From Desulfobulbaceae bacterium (GTDB taxonomy: Bacteria > Desulfobacterota > Desulfobulbia > Desulfobulbales > Desulfurivibrionaceae), in assembly GCA_003557565.1 (NCBI GenBank), contig PWOG01000341.1, positions 1 through 6,976 of the forward strand: DNA of 6,976 nt. Direction: 5' to 3'. The number at the start of each line of letters is the position of its first letter. The first letter of the stretch is position 1. The translations under genes and the position numbers were made by a program. The notes under the pieces were generated by a model that had not been told where the DNA came from, did not search any database, and saw only the letters and a program-made list of their open reading frames with translations. This document shows, piece by piece, positions 1 to 6,587 of this stretch.

Positions 1-260
1 CTTACCAGGCTGTCACGGATGTTGGGCACCTCTACATGCAGCTCTGTTACCCGTTCCATTCGGTGGCAGGTCAGGCAGCTGCTCTGGCCCCACCCCTGGC
101 CGCCACCGTGATCGGTGGAGTTAAGCAGGCGCGGCGCCACGCCGGTGCCGGGCGGATCGTAATCATCGCTGGCCGGTGAACTGCTGCCACCGCAAGCACC
201 AACCGTCAGACTTACCGAGGTCAGAAGCGCCATCAGCAGTATTGTTTTCCAGCTTGTCAT
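1..260 (-). CDS. Lipoprotein c-type cytochrome, N-terminal part (3' end outside window)
   Basis: Translation of the minus strand from the ATG at 260 gives 86 codons, open to the left window edge. Residues 1-22 are a lipoprotein signal peptide with a VGAC lipobox, so Cys23 should be lipidated. The residue after it is Gly, not the Asp that marks inner-membrane retention in enterobacteria, so an outer-membrane location is plausible but unproven for this lineage. A flexible Ser/Gly/Asp/Pro-rich stretch follows (about 24-60), then one heme site, CLTCH at 62-66, preceded by the Gly-rich HGGGQGWGQ. More hemes may follow beyond the edge. The gene starts 19 bp after the 20-heme gene and should be co-transcribed with it. 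A surface-directed lipoprotein cytochrome at this point fits a chain that ends at or outside the outer membrane. The specific family is not recognisable from this fragment. Confidence 0.82.
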   Translation of the reverse strand, partial: MTSWKTILLMALLTSVSLTVGACGGSSSPASDDYDPPGTGVAPRLLNSTDHGGGQGWGQSSCLTCHRMERVTELHVEVPNIRDSLV

Positions 261-266
261 CGCCTG

Positions 267-271
267 CCTCC
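267..271 (-). promoter_or_regulatory. Ribosome binding site of the lipoprotein cytochrome gene
   Basis: GGAGG reads on the minus strand from 271 to 267, 6 nt before the ATG at 260. It occupies most of the 19-bp gap after the 20-heme gene and supports the start of the truncated gene. Confidence 0.7.
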
Positions 272-279
272 GTTAAAAC

Positions 280-2811
280 TTAATCACCGCGGAATCTTCT
301 CAGCAGTTCCCGCAGGGCCTCGATGGGATCATCGGCATAGTAGGGGCTGTCCTCCGTGCGCACCCTCTCTTCATGATAATAGCGGTACCTTATCCTGGCC
401 TCTTCCCGATGGCAATCGACACAGAAGGTTGCGGCCGGGTCACCCATCTTGAGAAAGGACTCCTGGAGGGATCCTTCAAGCTCCTCGTCCTGGAACAGCA
501 ACTGCTGGCTCCAGACATGGGGATCGTGGCAGGTGCCGCAGACAAAGTCCTGTTCCACCGCCTCCATGGTCGCCCGGGGGTCTTCAAGCTCCAGCTGACT
601 CAGTATGGCGGGATCGGTGAGCAGCATGTAGTCCGGATGCCGATACAGGGTCACTTCGGTCTCCTCACCGGGCTCGCCGGGACGGTGACAGTCCAGGCAA
701 CGGCGATTCTGCTCCTTTTCCCCGGGCAGCACACCGCTAAGATCCCGCCCCCAGAGCAGGTCTTCGTGGGCGTTATGAGAGGCGTGGCACTGTTCGCAAA
801 CCCCGGTTTCCACGTCCCGCCGGGGATGGTCGGAAAGATCATGCTCGCTGTCGATGACCAGCGCCGGGGTGCGGTGGCACTCGGCGCACAGCTCACCCCG
901 GCGGTTGTCCACCAGCAGGAAGCTGCTGCTCAAATCACCCTCCAGAAGGCGGCCGGGTCCGGGTTCGGTCTGGTCTGGGGACCAGCGATGGACATCGTGG
1001 CAGGAAAGGCAGGTCACTTCCTGCTCGGCCAACTCCGGACTGCTCTCCCCTTCCTCGGGCCGCTCACCCATGGGATGGCTGATCTGGCCGATGAGTTTTT
1101 CCCGGCCCACCCGGTCGGCTTCATGGCAGGAAAGGCAGTATAGATTTTCCTGGTTACGCCGGATTTCTTCGGGATAGTCCACCTCCGGCGGGGCCACGGC
1201 AAAACCCACCGGCTCCGGCCCTTCATGCATGAGATGACAGGCACCGCAGGCCCCGGTCATCTCGGGGGTCTCACCGCGGATATTGCGGTATTCCAGCTCA
1301 AAAAGCCGGGGGTCATGGTTGAGTCCTTCCACCACCATCTCTTGCTGATGGCACTGGGCGCACAGCTCGGTGTATTCCTCAATGCGCAGAAAATTGGTGG
1401 AAATCAGCCCGCGCTCATCACGGCCTGCCGGAGTTCCGTACACCTGGCCCAGGGACTGGTGGGAATCATGGCAGGTGTTGCAGTAAACCCTGTCACCGGC
1501 GGTAAAATCATGATTGTACAAGGGGAGCTCAACCTCGTCGCGGGGACTGGCCCCGTCCAGATCCACCCCGACACTGTGGCTGTAAGGCCCTGCCATTTCC
1601 AGTTCCATGCGATCACGGCCGGGGCCATGGCAAGTGTTGCAGGCCTCGGTGGCGGGATCCTCACCGGCGCGCATCTCCTGCTGCCAGCCATGGGCTCCGT
1701 GGCAGATTCCGCACAATCCCGCCTCTTCCACATGCTGATGGTCAAGATTACGCAATTGCCGATCCGGATCACTGACCAGCAGGTTATGGGGGGTGTCCTT
1801 GATCACTTTCTGGTTATCATGGCACGACAGGCACAGGTCCGACTCCGGGGTATCTTTCATGATCAGCAGGGCTCGGTCGTCTCGACCCTGGTGCAAGTTG
1901 TGACAACTCTGACAGGTCAGTTTTTCATTCTCGAGTTCGGATCCCAGTTCGCGAAACCCTTCGGGAAACTCGGCTTTCTCAAAAGGCACATCCATGATAT
2001 GGGCCAGAAAATCACCGGCTCCAGGCTGGCTGATATTGTGATCCTGGTGGCAGGAACCGCAGAAATCAGCCATGTTAGCGTCCACAGGCAGCAAGGTCTC
2101 TTGCTGTTTGGCGGCATGGACCACATGGCAGGAGTTGCAGATCACCTCATCGGCCTGGTCGGTGCGACCGGGGCGCAGGCGCAAGTCAGCCAGGCTCAAT
2201 GGAAAGCCATCTTCGATCTCCTCGCCCATGGAGTGGAGACCCTCCCCGGGGCCGGCATCATAATCCTGATGACAGGCCAGGCACAGCTCGGAGTTGGCGT
2301 TGGACTGGCGCAAAAAGAGATCAAAGCGGATTTCGTCATCAACCGCCCCGGTTTCAGACGAATGGACGGTATGACAGGTCCCGCAGTAAATTTCCTCATC
2401 GACACTCAGGGGAAACCTGTCCTGATCAATATCGACATCATCCGAGGGTTTTTCAAATACCGTGTGGCTCTTGCCGGTCCAGACCAGGCGCGAATCGGCA
2501 ATATAGCCGTCATGGCAGCTGTAGCACATCTCCTCGTCGCTGACCACCCCGTAGGTGCTCTTCATCAGGATATTTTCGCCCACCCAGGGGATCAGGGGCT
2601 CTTCATATTCCATCTGGAATTCGTCCATCCACATTACATGACAGACGGCGCATTCCCGCTTGGACGACTCCTCGAGGAGGGCTCCGGGATGGGCCGTTGC
2701 CGGCAATACCCCGCCGCCAAGAAATCCGGTCAGCATCAGCGCCGACAGGATCAGCGGCAAAAATAAACGGCGCCGGGCCGGTATACAGCGGTTCTGCCCC
2801 AATCCGCTCAT
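280..2811 (-). CDS. 20-heme secreted c-type cytochrome (paired-CXXCH type)
   Basis: This predicted 843-residue protein has a signal peptide at about 1-40 (PARRR, long hydrophobic core, ATA before the likely cut) and no lipobox or C-terminal helix. It should therefore be soluble in the periplasm or exported. Twenty CXXCH motifs start at residues 54, 96, 143, 177, 225, 251, 300, 327, 367, 391, 444, 484, 522, 559, 601, 642, 672, 705, 758 and 797. No mature cysteine lies outside them. All odd-numbered sites from the third on read CHxxH, and each even-numbered site is followed by a further His 15-21 residues later, giving enough His for bis-His coordination throughout. The layout is that of paired-CXXCH cytochromes, arranged here in five tetraheme modules. 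The mature chain has about 161 Asp/Glu against about 65 Lys/Arg, with a basic tail after residue 801. Its place after the b/c subunit suggests it carries electrons across the periplasm or to the cell surface. A catalytic reductase role cannot be excluded; no heme with an obviously missing distal ligand stands out except the first. The start is uncertain by 5 residues. Confidence 0.92.
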   Translation of the reverse strand: MSGLGQNRCIPARRRLFLPLILSALMLTGFLGGGVLPATAHPGALLEESSKRECAVCHVMWMDEFQMEYEEPLIPWVGENILMKSTYGVVSDEEMCYSCHDGYIADSRLVWTGKSHTVFEKPSDDVDIDQDRFPLSVDEEIYCGTCHTVHSSETGAVDDEIRFDLFLRQSNANSELCLACHQDYDAGPGEGLHSMGEEIEDGFPLSLADLRLRPGRTDQADEVICNSCHVVHAAKQQETLLPVDANMADFCGSCHQDHNISQPGAGDFLAHIMDVPFEKAEFPEGFRELGSELENEKLTCQSCHNLHQGRDDRALLIMKDTPESDLCLSCHDNQKVIKDTPHNLLVSDPDRQLRNLDHQHVEEAGLCGICHGAHGWQQEMRAGEDPATEACNTCHGPGRDRMELEMAGPYSHSVGVDLDGASPRDEVELPLYNHDFTAGDRVYCNTCHDSHQSLGQVYGTPAGRDERGLISTNFLRIEEYTELCAQCHQQEMVVEGLNHDPRLFELEYRNIRGETPEMTGACGACHLMHEGPEPVGFAVAPPEVDYPEEIRRNQENLYCLSCHEADRVGREKLIGQISHPMGERPEEGESSPELAEQEVTCLSCHDVHRWSPDQTEPGPGRLLEGDLSSSFLLVDNRRGELCAECHRTPALVIDSEHDLSDHPRRDVETGVCEQCHASHNAHEDLLWGRDLSGVLPGEKEQNRRCLDCHRPGEPGEETEVTLYRHPDYMLLTDPAILSQLELEDPRATMEAVEQDFVCGTCHDPHVWSQQLLFQDEELEGSLQESFLKMGDPAATFCVDCHREEARIRYRYYHEERVRTEDSPYYADDPIEALRELLRRFRGD
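370..2652 (-). repeat. Five tandem tetraheme modules within the 20-heme cytochrome (protein-level repeat)
   Basis: Modules begin at residues 54, 225, 367, 522 and 672, each about 140-172 residues long. Each holds four CXXCH sites in the same order: an odd site often preceded by a Gly (TG/AG), an even site with a His about 20 residues on, an odd CHxxH site preceded by a charged and hydrophobic stretch, and an even site with a His about 15 residues on. The repeat shows in spacing and motifs, not as near-identical DNA, so the duplications are old. Confidence 0.7.
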
Positions 2812-3752
2812 GGTTCCAGTCTCCATACGCTTACCCGGTTGTGCAGCTGTTCCACCACATACAGGCGATTATCGGCAAAGGCCATGTTGGTGGGGGTTCG
2901 GAAGCGGAGGATTTCCCCCTGTTGGTCGGTCAGGATTCCCACAAAACCACCGGCAGTGCGAAAAACCTGGATCACCCCGGTATAACTGTCGGCGACCAGA
3001 ACCTGCTGTCCCACCACCAGGGCCCCCTTGGGCCGATACAACCGGCCGGGGGTGATCCCCCAACCACCCAGCCACTGGGCTTGCCGCCCCGAGTAACGAA
3101 ACCCCTTGACCCGGTTGTTGATGACATCAACCACAAAAACCACCCCGTCCTGGTCGATGGTAACCGTGGCCGGAAAACGGAATTGATGGTTGGCCTCGCC
3201 AAAACCGCCCCAGTGCCGAAGCTGTTCACCATCGCGGCTGTAAACCTGAATCCGGTGGTTATTGTTGTCGGTTAAAAAGATCTCATCAAATTCCGATACC
3301 GCGCAATCGGTAATATCGGGCCTTTCCCTTTCCCGCACCGGACTTACGGTAAAGCTTCCCCTCAGCTCGCCCCGGGCGGAATAGTTGAGCAGACGCCCGG
3401 TTTCGGCGTCGGTCACATAAACCCCGTCCTCGCCATCGGCGCAGATGCCGATGGCCCTGGGGATTTCCCGGCGGTTACCGAACTGGCGCTGAAAGGTACC
3501 GTCGAGTCCAAAAACGGCCACCCGGTGATTCATCCCGTCCATCAGATAAAGACGGTCATCCACAATGGTCAGGTCCGTGGGCTGCTCGAAATTCACTCCG
3601 GCTGCGGAATCGATGACAAAATCCAGCTCGGCGGTGAATTTCTCGTAATCGTCGCCGGCCATTGCCGCACCAGGGGTCAGGAGCAGCAGGATCAGCGTCA
3701 GCGTCGGGATAATCGGCAGCCAACCGTGCTTGTGCCTCTTACCGGTGTACAT
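2808..3752 (-). CDS. Secreted NHL-repeat beta-propeller protein
   Basis: This 314-residue protein has a signal peptide at about residues 1-32 (basic GKRHKH, a Leu-rich core, AMA before the likely cut). It is followed by six NHL-type repeats starting near residues 55, 98, 147, 192, 240 and 285. Each has the typical run of a Pro-led strand, a VYVTD/LYLMD/IFLTD-like strand and an NHRV/NNRV/HNRV turn leading to a strand ending near Gly. Six repeats fit a closed six-bladed propeller filling the whole mature chain. There is no CXXCH; the only mature cysteines lie in the contexts GICADG and TDCAVS. NHL propellers are usually binding scaffolds, and genes of this kind occur beside multiheme cytochromes in Geobacter-type genomes, so an assembly, docking or structural role for the cytochromes is inferred. 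No enzymatic motif is visible. The start shares one base with the upstream stop, and the stop overlaps the next start (ATGA), which suggests matched production with its partners. Confidence 0.88.
   Translation of the reverse strand: MYTGKRHKHGWLPIIPTLTLILLLLTPGAAMAGDDYEKFTAELDFVIDSAAGVNFEQPTDLTIVDDRLYLMDGMNHRVAVFGLDGTFQRQFGNRREIPRAIGICADGEDGVYVTDAETGRLLNYSARGELRGSFTVSPVRERERPDITDCAVSEFDEIFLTDNNNHRIQVYSRDGEQLRHWGGFGEANHQFRFPATVTIDQDGVVFVVDVINNRVKGFRYSGRQAQWLGGWGITPGRLYRPKGALVVGQQVLVADSYTGVIQVFRTAGGFVGILTDQQGEILRFRTPTNMAFADNRLYVVEQLHNRVSVWRLEP
2821..2824 (-). promoter_or_regulatory. Ribosome binding site favouring the 2811 start of the 20-heme gene
   Basis: GGAG at 2824-2821 on the minus strand stands 9 nt before the ATG at 2811. 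The alternative in-frame ATG at 2826 overlaps this same GGAG and has only a weak GGGTAAG upstream. The 2811 start also gives the ATGA overlap with the NHL stop seen elsewhere in this operon. Confidence 0.55.
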
Positions 3753-5500
3753 CAGCGACCCTCCCGGCGGGGTGAAAAAAGCTGGGGCAGGTGAAAAAGT
3801 TCGTCCTCGTCGTATTTTTCAATCAGACCGATGATGGCGGTGCCGGTCAACTCTTTAATCCGCTGTTCCGAGTACCCCAGTTCCCGCAGGGGCAGGTATG
3901 ATACTTCCGGATCATGGCAGTCCCGGCAGGAGACCGGCTCGGGGGTCAGACCATCGTGGATCCGGCGCAGATAATCCACCCGCTGGCCCCGGCTCAGGGT
4001 GGGCTTAAGGTCCTGGTACTCGCTGGTCAGCGTTGCCAGCTCCGGCCCGTCAAAACGTTCCAGGCGACCGTTTACCCGAACAAAGGGAGCGACCCGGCAG
4101 TCAACCCGTTCTTCCAGCAGAGTATCGCAACCCATGGCCTGTTCCTGGACCTCGCCGTCATCCTTGGAAAACCAGTAGAAGTTTTCAAACATCTGGTCGC
4201 CATTTTGATGCTGGGGTACGTGGCAAATCTCGCAGGAAAAGTAGAAGGTGTGCATGTTGATGTAGGAGCGCACTTCCTCGACCTCCTCGTGGACCAGGTC
4301 ACCATGGCAGTCAACGCAGGAAGAGTGCTGATCGGAGGCGATATCGATTCCCACGTTATGGAAATGCCCGCTTAATGCCTCCAGGGGATCCAGGCGATAA
4401 CCCACGTACTCCTCCTTGTTGTTGAAGCCTTCCAGGGCGCTGATGCCCTCCAGCCGAACCTCTTCCAGGGTGGTCCGGGGCGGCGGCTCGACCACCTCCG
4501 GCCGATCCCGGGGAAAGAAACCATGGGGACCCATAACGGACAGATCCAGGATCATCCAGATCAGAACCACGCCGATGGTCGAGATCACCCCGCCAAACAG
4601 CAACTTGACCCAGGTTTTTTCCTGCCAGTGATCGGCATGACCACTGGGTTCGTACTGGCCCTTGATCTCGTGTTCCAGGCCTTCGGCCTTCATCATCGCC
4701 ACATATTCATCGTAGTGCTCCTCGATCATGTCGTCTTCCGACAGGTAGCCGGTGATGAAGACCCGGCCCATGGGAAACTTGTGGCGATGCAGATGAGTAT
4801 TGTAAATATGCCAGACCAGCAGGAAGCTGGCGGCCAGCAGGGCTTCGTCGGTGTGGGCGATGTAGGAGATATTAAACACGATTCCAGGCAGATAATGGGA
4901 GAAAAACTCCAGCTGCCACATGAAAATGCCGGTCAGACCCAGCAGCGGGGTACCCCAGTAGACCGCGAAATAGTCGAACTTCTCCTTCCACATGAACTTG
5001 TCGTAGCGGGGCTTTTTGTCGCTGATGAACAGCACGTACTTAAGGTAGTCGACCAGGTCGGTTCCATCCTTGTAGTGGGGGATCATGGGAATATTATAAA
5101 AGGCCACCAGGACGTTCCAGAAACTCAGCTCCCCGCGCTGCCTCATGGGCTTGATGTCGTTTTTATAAAAGACCGTGAGGAAATAAATCATGTGATGGAC
5201 AAAGAGCAAACACAGGGCCACCCCGGCGATCCGGTGAAGTATGGGGGCCACTTCGATCCCGCCCAGGACGGAGAAAACATGCTGCCAGAACACGGAATCG
5301 GGAAATTTGAGGGGAAACCCGGTCAGGATCAGAATCAGAACCGAAAGGGCCAGCCATATATGCTGCAAGCGCTGGTGCAGGGTAAAGCGGAAGAAAAACT
5401 TGTCCCCTTCGTAGACGTAGATCCGGTGCCTTCGGAACTCGTAAGGCGAAACGGGCAGCTCCACCTTGGGCCGCTGATTATTATCGCTGCTACTTGTCAT
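3752..5500 (-). CDS. Cytochrome b membrane subunit fused to a triheme c domain (probable quinol oxidoreductase)
   Basis: This 582-residue protein is the probable quinone-reactive core of the operon. Five hydrophobic helices are visible at about 49-66, 92-112, 178-198, 217-237 and 298-320. Candidate b-heme ligands are His42/His47 at helix 1, His89 and His102/103 at helix 2, and His216 and His231 around helix 4. The 15-residue gap of the last pair recalls the FdnI/HyaC/NarI-like diheme cytochrome b families. With the N-terminus inside, the Lys/Arg-rich loops (about 113-177 and 238-297) fall in the cytoplasm and the fifth helix delivers residues 321-582 to the periplasm. That tail holds three heme sites: CVDCH 395, CEICH 423 and CRDCH 525. 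Two further cysteines, 458 and 468, are not in a heme motif. There is no signal peptide; the hydrophilic N-terminus fits an inside start. The start overlaps the octaheme gene by 11 bp, with a modest AAAGGGA at 5515-5509. In the reported Geobacter CbcL fusion the c domain precedes the b domain; here the order is reversed. The family call is firm, the exact complex is not. Confidence 0.87.
   Translation of the reverse strand: MTSSSDNNQRPKVELPVSPYEFRRHRIYVYEGDKFFFRFTLHQRLQHIWLALSVLILILTGFPLKFPDSVFWQHVFSVLGGIEVAPILHRIAGVALCLLFVHHMIYFLTVFYKNDIKPMRQRGELSFWNVLVAFYNIPMIPHYKDGTDLVDYLKYVLFISDKKPRYDKFMWKEKFDYFAVYWGTPLLGLTGIFMWQLEFFSHYLPGIVFNISYIAHTDEALLAASFLLVWHIYNTHLHRHKFPMGRVFITGYLSEDDMIEEHYDEYVAMMKAEGLEHEIKGQYEPSGHADHWQEKTWVKLLFGGVISTIGVVLIWMILDLSVMGPHGFFPRDRPEVVEPPPRTTLEEVRLEGISALEGFNNKEEYVGYRLDPLEALSGHFHNVGIDIASDQHSSCVDCHGDLVHEEVEEVRSYINMHTFYFSCEICHVPQHQNGDQMFENFYWFSKDDGEVQEQAMGCDTLLEERVDCRVAPFVRVNGRLERFDGPELATLTSEYQDLKPTLSRGQRVDYLRRIHDGLTPEPVSCRDCHDPEVSYLPLRELGYSEQRIKELTGTAIIGLIEKYDEDELFHLPQLFSPRREGR
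3759..3765 (-). promoter_or_regulatory. Ribosome binding site of the NHL gene
   Basis: GGGAGGG reads on the minus strand from 3765 to 3759, 6 nt before the ATG at 3752, and lies within the last codons of the cytochrome b gene. Stop and start share one base (TGATG), so ribosomes finishing the upstream gene can restart here. Confidence 0.65.
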
Positions 5501-6587
5501 GATGCTTGTCCCTTTCTTTAATCAATCCGGCATCGGGAAAAATTCCCCGAATCTGCTCCAGAATCATCAGGGTGTACACCCCGACCAAGACCCCCGCCAA
5601 CAAAACGATGAATAGGTAGTATACATAGCGTTCGACAATATACTCCGGCAAATGGGTGTCGATATGGACGCCGATATCGCCCACGTAAGGTCCGGCATTT
5701 TCATGGCAGCCGATCTGGCTGCAGGTAGCCTGCCGGTTATCGGGATGAATGGCGGACTGCGGGTCATCGAGGCTGCGAATAACATGCACCGATTCCCCGG
5801 GATTACTGTGGCAGTCGGTACAGTCCGCCTGGGTAAGACCGCCGTAAGCGGTCCACTTGGCATGGAAGGTGTATCGGTAAGAATATACCGCCCGTTTCAG
5901 ATCATGCCGCTCGATGATCTCGGGGTTGTCATGGCAGTTGGCGCACATCTCCTCAATCTGCTCGGCGGTCCGGGTGTGCTCCAGGCGACTGCTGACGTGC
6001 TTGTAAAAAGAGTCGATAAAACCCTCGCCGTCATGACAGGAGACACATCGTTCAACGGCCTGGGCATCAAGTCCTTCGTAAACATCGCCCTTAAAGTAGG
6101 TGAGGGGCTCATACATGGGCTCTTCCCGGTGGCAGTCGATGCAATCCGGCATGTCATCAACAAACTCCTTCAAGTTACCATCCTCATCGTACCGGGAATG
6201 GGCCCCCTGGTTCATGAAATCTTGGATCCGCTCATGGGTGAAGCGTTCGCCGGTGGAGGGTTCGATGATATGACACTGCTTGAGGCAGTCAACATCCTCC
6301 ACCGGCTGGGCATGGGGCACCACGGCGACGTCGGCATGGCAGTCACCGCACTGCACCCGGGAGTGGGGCCCTTCCTGGAGCAGCCTTTCGTTGATGAACA
6401 GCAGGCGCAGTTCCTGGTTTTCATCAACCCGTGACAGACCGGGGTACTTATGGCACATCATGCAGTTTTCCGGGTCCGCGTGATAGTACTGTTGTTGGGC
6501 CGCCGCCTCATTGCTGCTGGCAAGGGCGACCATGAGCAGACACCAAAGAATCCCCAGCGCCGGCAATTTGTTTTTTTTCAACCTCAT
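5490..6587 (-). CDS. Octaheme c-type cytochrome with C-terminal membrane anchor
   Basis: This is a predicted 365-residue periplasmic electron carrier tied to the inner membrane. Residues 1-30 form a Sec signal peptide (basic MRLKKNK start, hydrophobic core, AAA before the likely cut). Eight heme sites follow: CMMCH 42, CGDCH 80, CLKQCH 101 (CX3CH), CIDCH 149, CVSCH 181, CANCH 215, CTDCH 256 and CSQIGCH 289 (CX4CH). Every cysteine of the mature protein falls in one of these, which supports heme attachment at the two odd-spaced sites. A hydrophobic helix at about 321-343 and a short charged tail (KERDKHHDK) finish the protein, giving an N-out, C-in anchor. The start at 6587 is chosen for its ATGA overlap with the previous stop and its strong ribosome site. 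The gene overlaps the cytochrome b gene by 11 bp, so the two products probably form one complex, with this one taking electrons from the b subunit. Tetraheme NapC/NirT-type proteins are a less likely relative because their anchor is N-terminal. Confidence 0.88.
   Translation of the reverse strand: MRLKKNKLPALGILWCLLMVALASSNEAAAQQQYYHADPENCMMCHKYPGLSRVDENQELRLLFINERLLQEGPHSRVQCGDCHADVAVVPHAQPVEDVDCLKQCHIIEPSTGERFTHERIQDFMNQGAHSRYDEDGNLKEFVDDMPDCIDCHREEPMYEPLTYFKGDVYEGLDAQAVERCVSCHDGEGFIDSFYKHVSSRLEHTRTAEQIEEMCANCHDNPEIIERHDLKRAVYSYRYTFHAKWTAYGGLTQADCTDCHSNPGESVHVIRSLDDPQSAIHPDNRQATCSQIGCHENAGPYVGDIGVHIDTHLPEYIVERYVYYLFIVLLAGVLVGVYTLMILEQIRGIFPDAGLIKERDKHHDK

Noticed and set aside
373..1143. 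Plus-strand open frame of 256 codons
   Set aside because: It is another register shadow of the 20-heme gene.
1225..2766. Long plus-strand open frame of 513 codons opposite the 20-heme gene
   Set aside because: It is in exact codon register with the minus-strand gene, so it stays open simply because that gene avoids TTA, CTA and TCA codons. The minus strand shows 20 CXXCH sites and a signal peptide; the plus frame shows no recognisable domain.
280..2811. Frameshift or fusion of two genes as the source of the 20-heme length
   Set aside because: Heme spacing and subtype alternation run without a break through the whole protein, so it is one intact modular gene.
2812..2826. Earlier ATG at 2826 for the 20-heme gene
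   Set aside because: It has only a weak ribosome site and would bury the better GGAG within the coding region. The 2811 start is preferred, but the five-residue difference cannot be settled here.
4523..5521. Plus-strand open frame of 332 codons opposite the cytochrome b gene
   Set aside because: Same codon-register shadow effect; it has no recognisable motif, and the membrane helices and heme sites are all on the minus strand.
5652..6434. Plus-strand open frame of 260 codons opposite the octaheme gene
   Set aside because: It is in register with the real gene and has no independent support; the eight heme motifs settle the strand.
6568..6582. T-run that could look like a terminator on the plus strand
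   Set aside because: There is no GC-rich hairpin next to it and no plus-strand gene. It encodes the Lys-rich start of the octaheme signal peptide.
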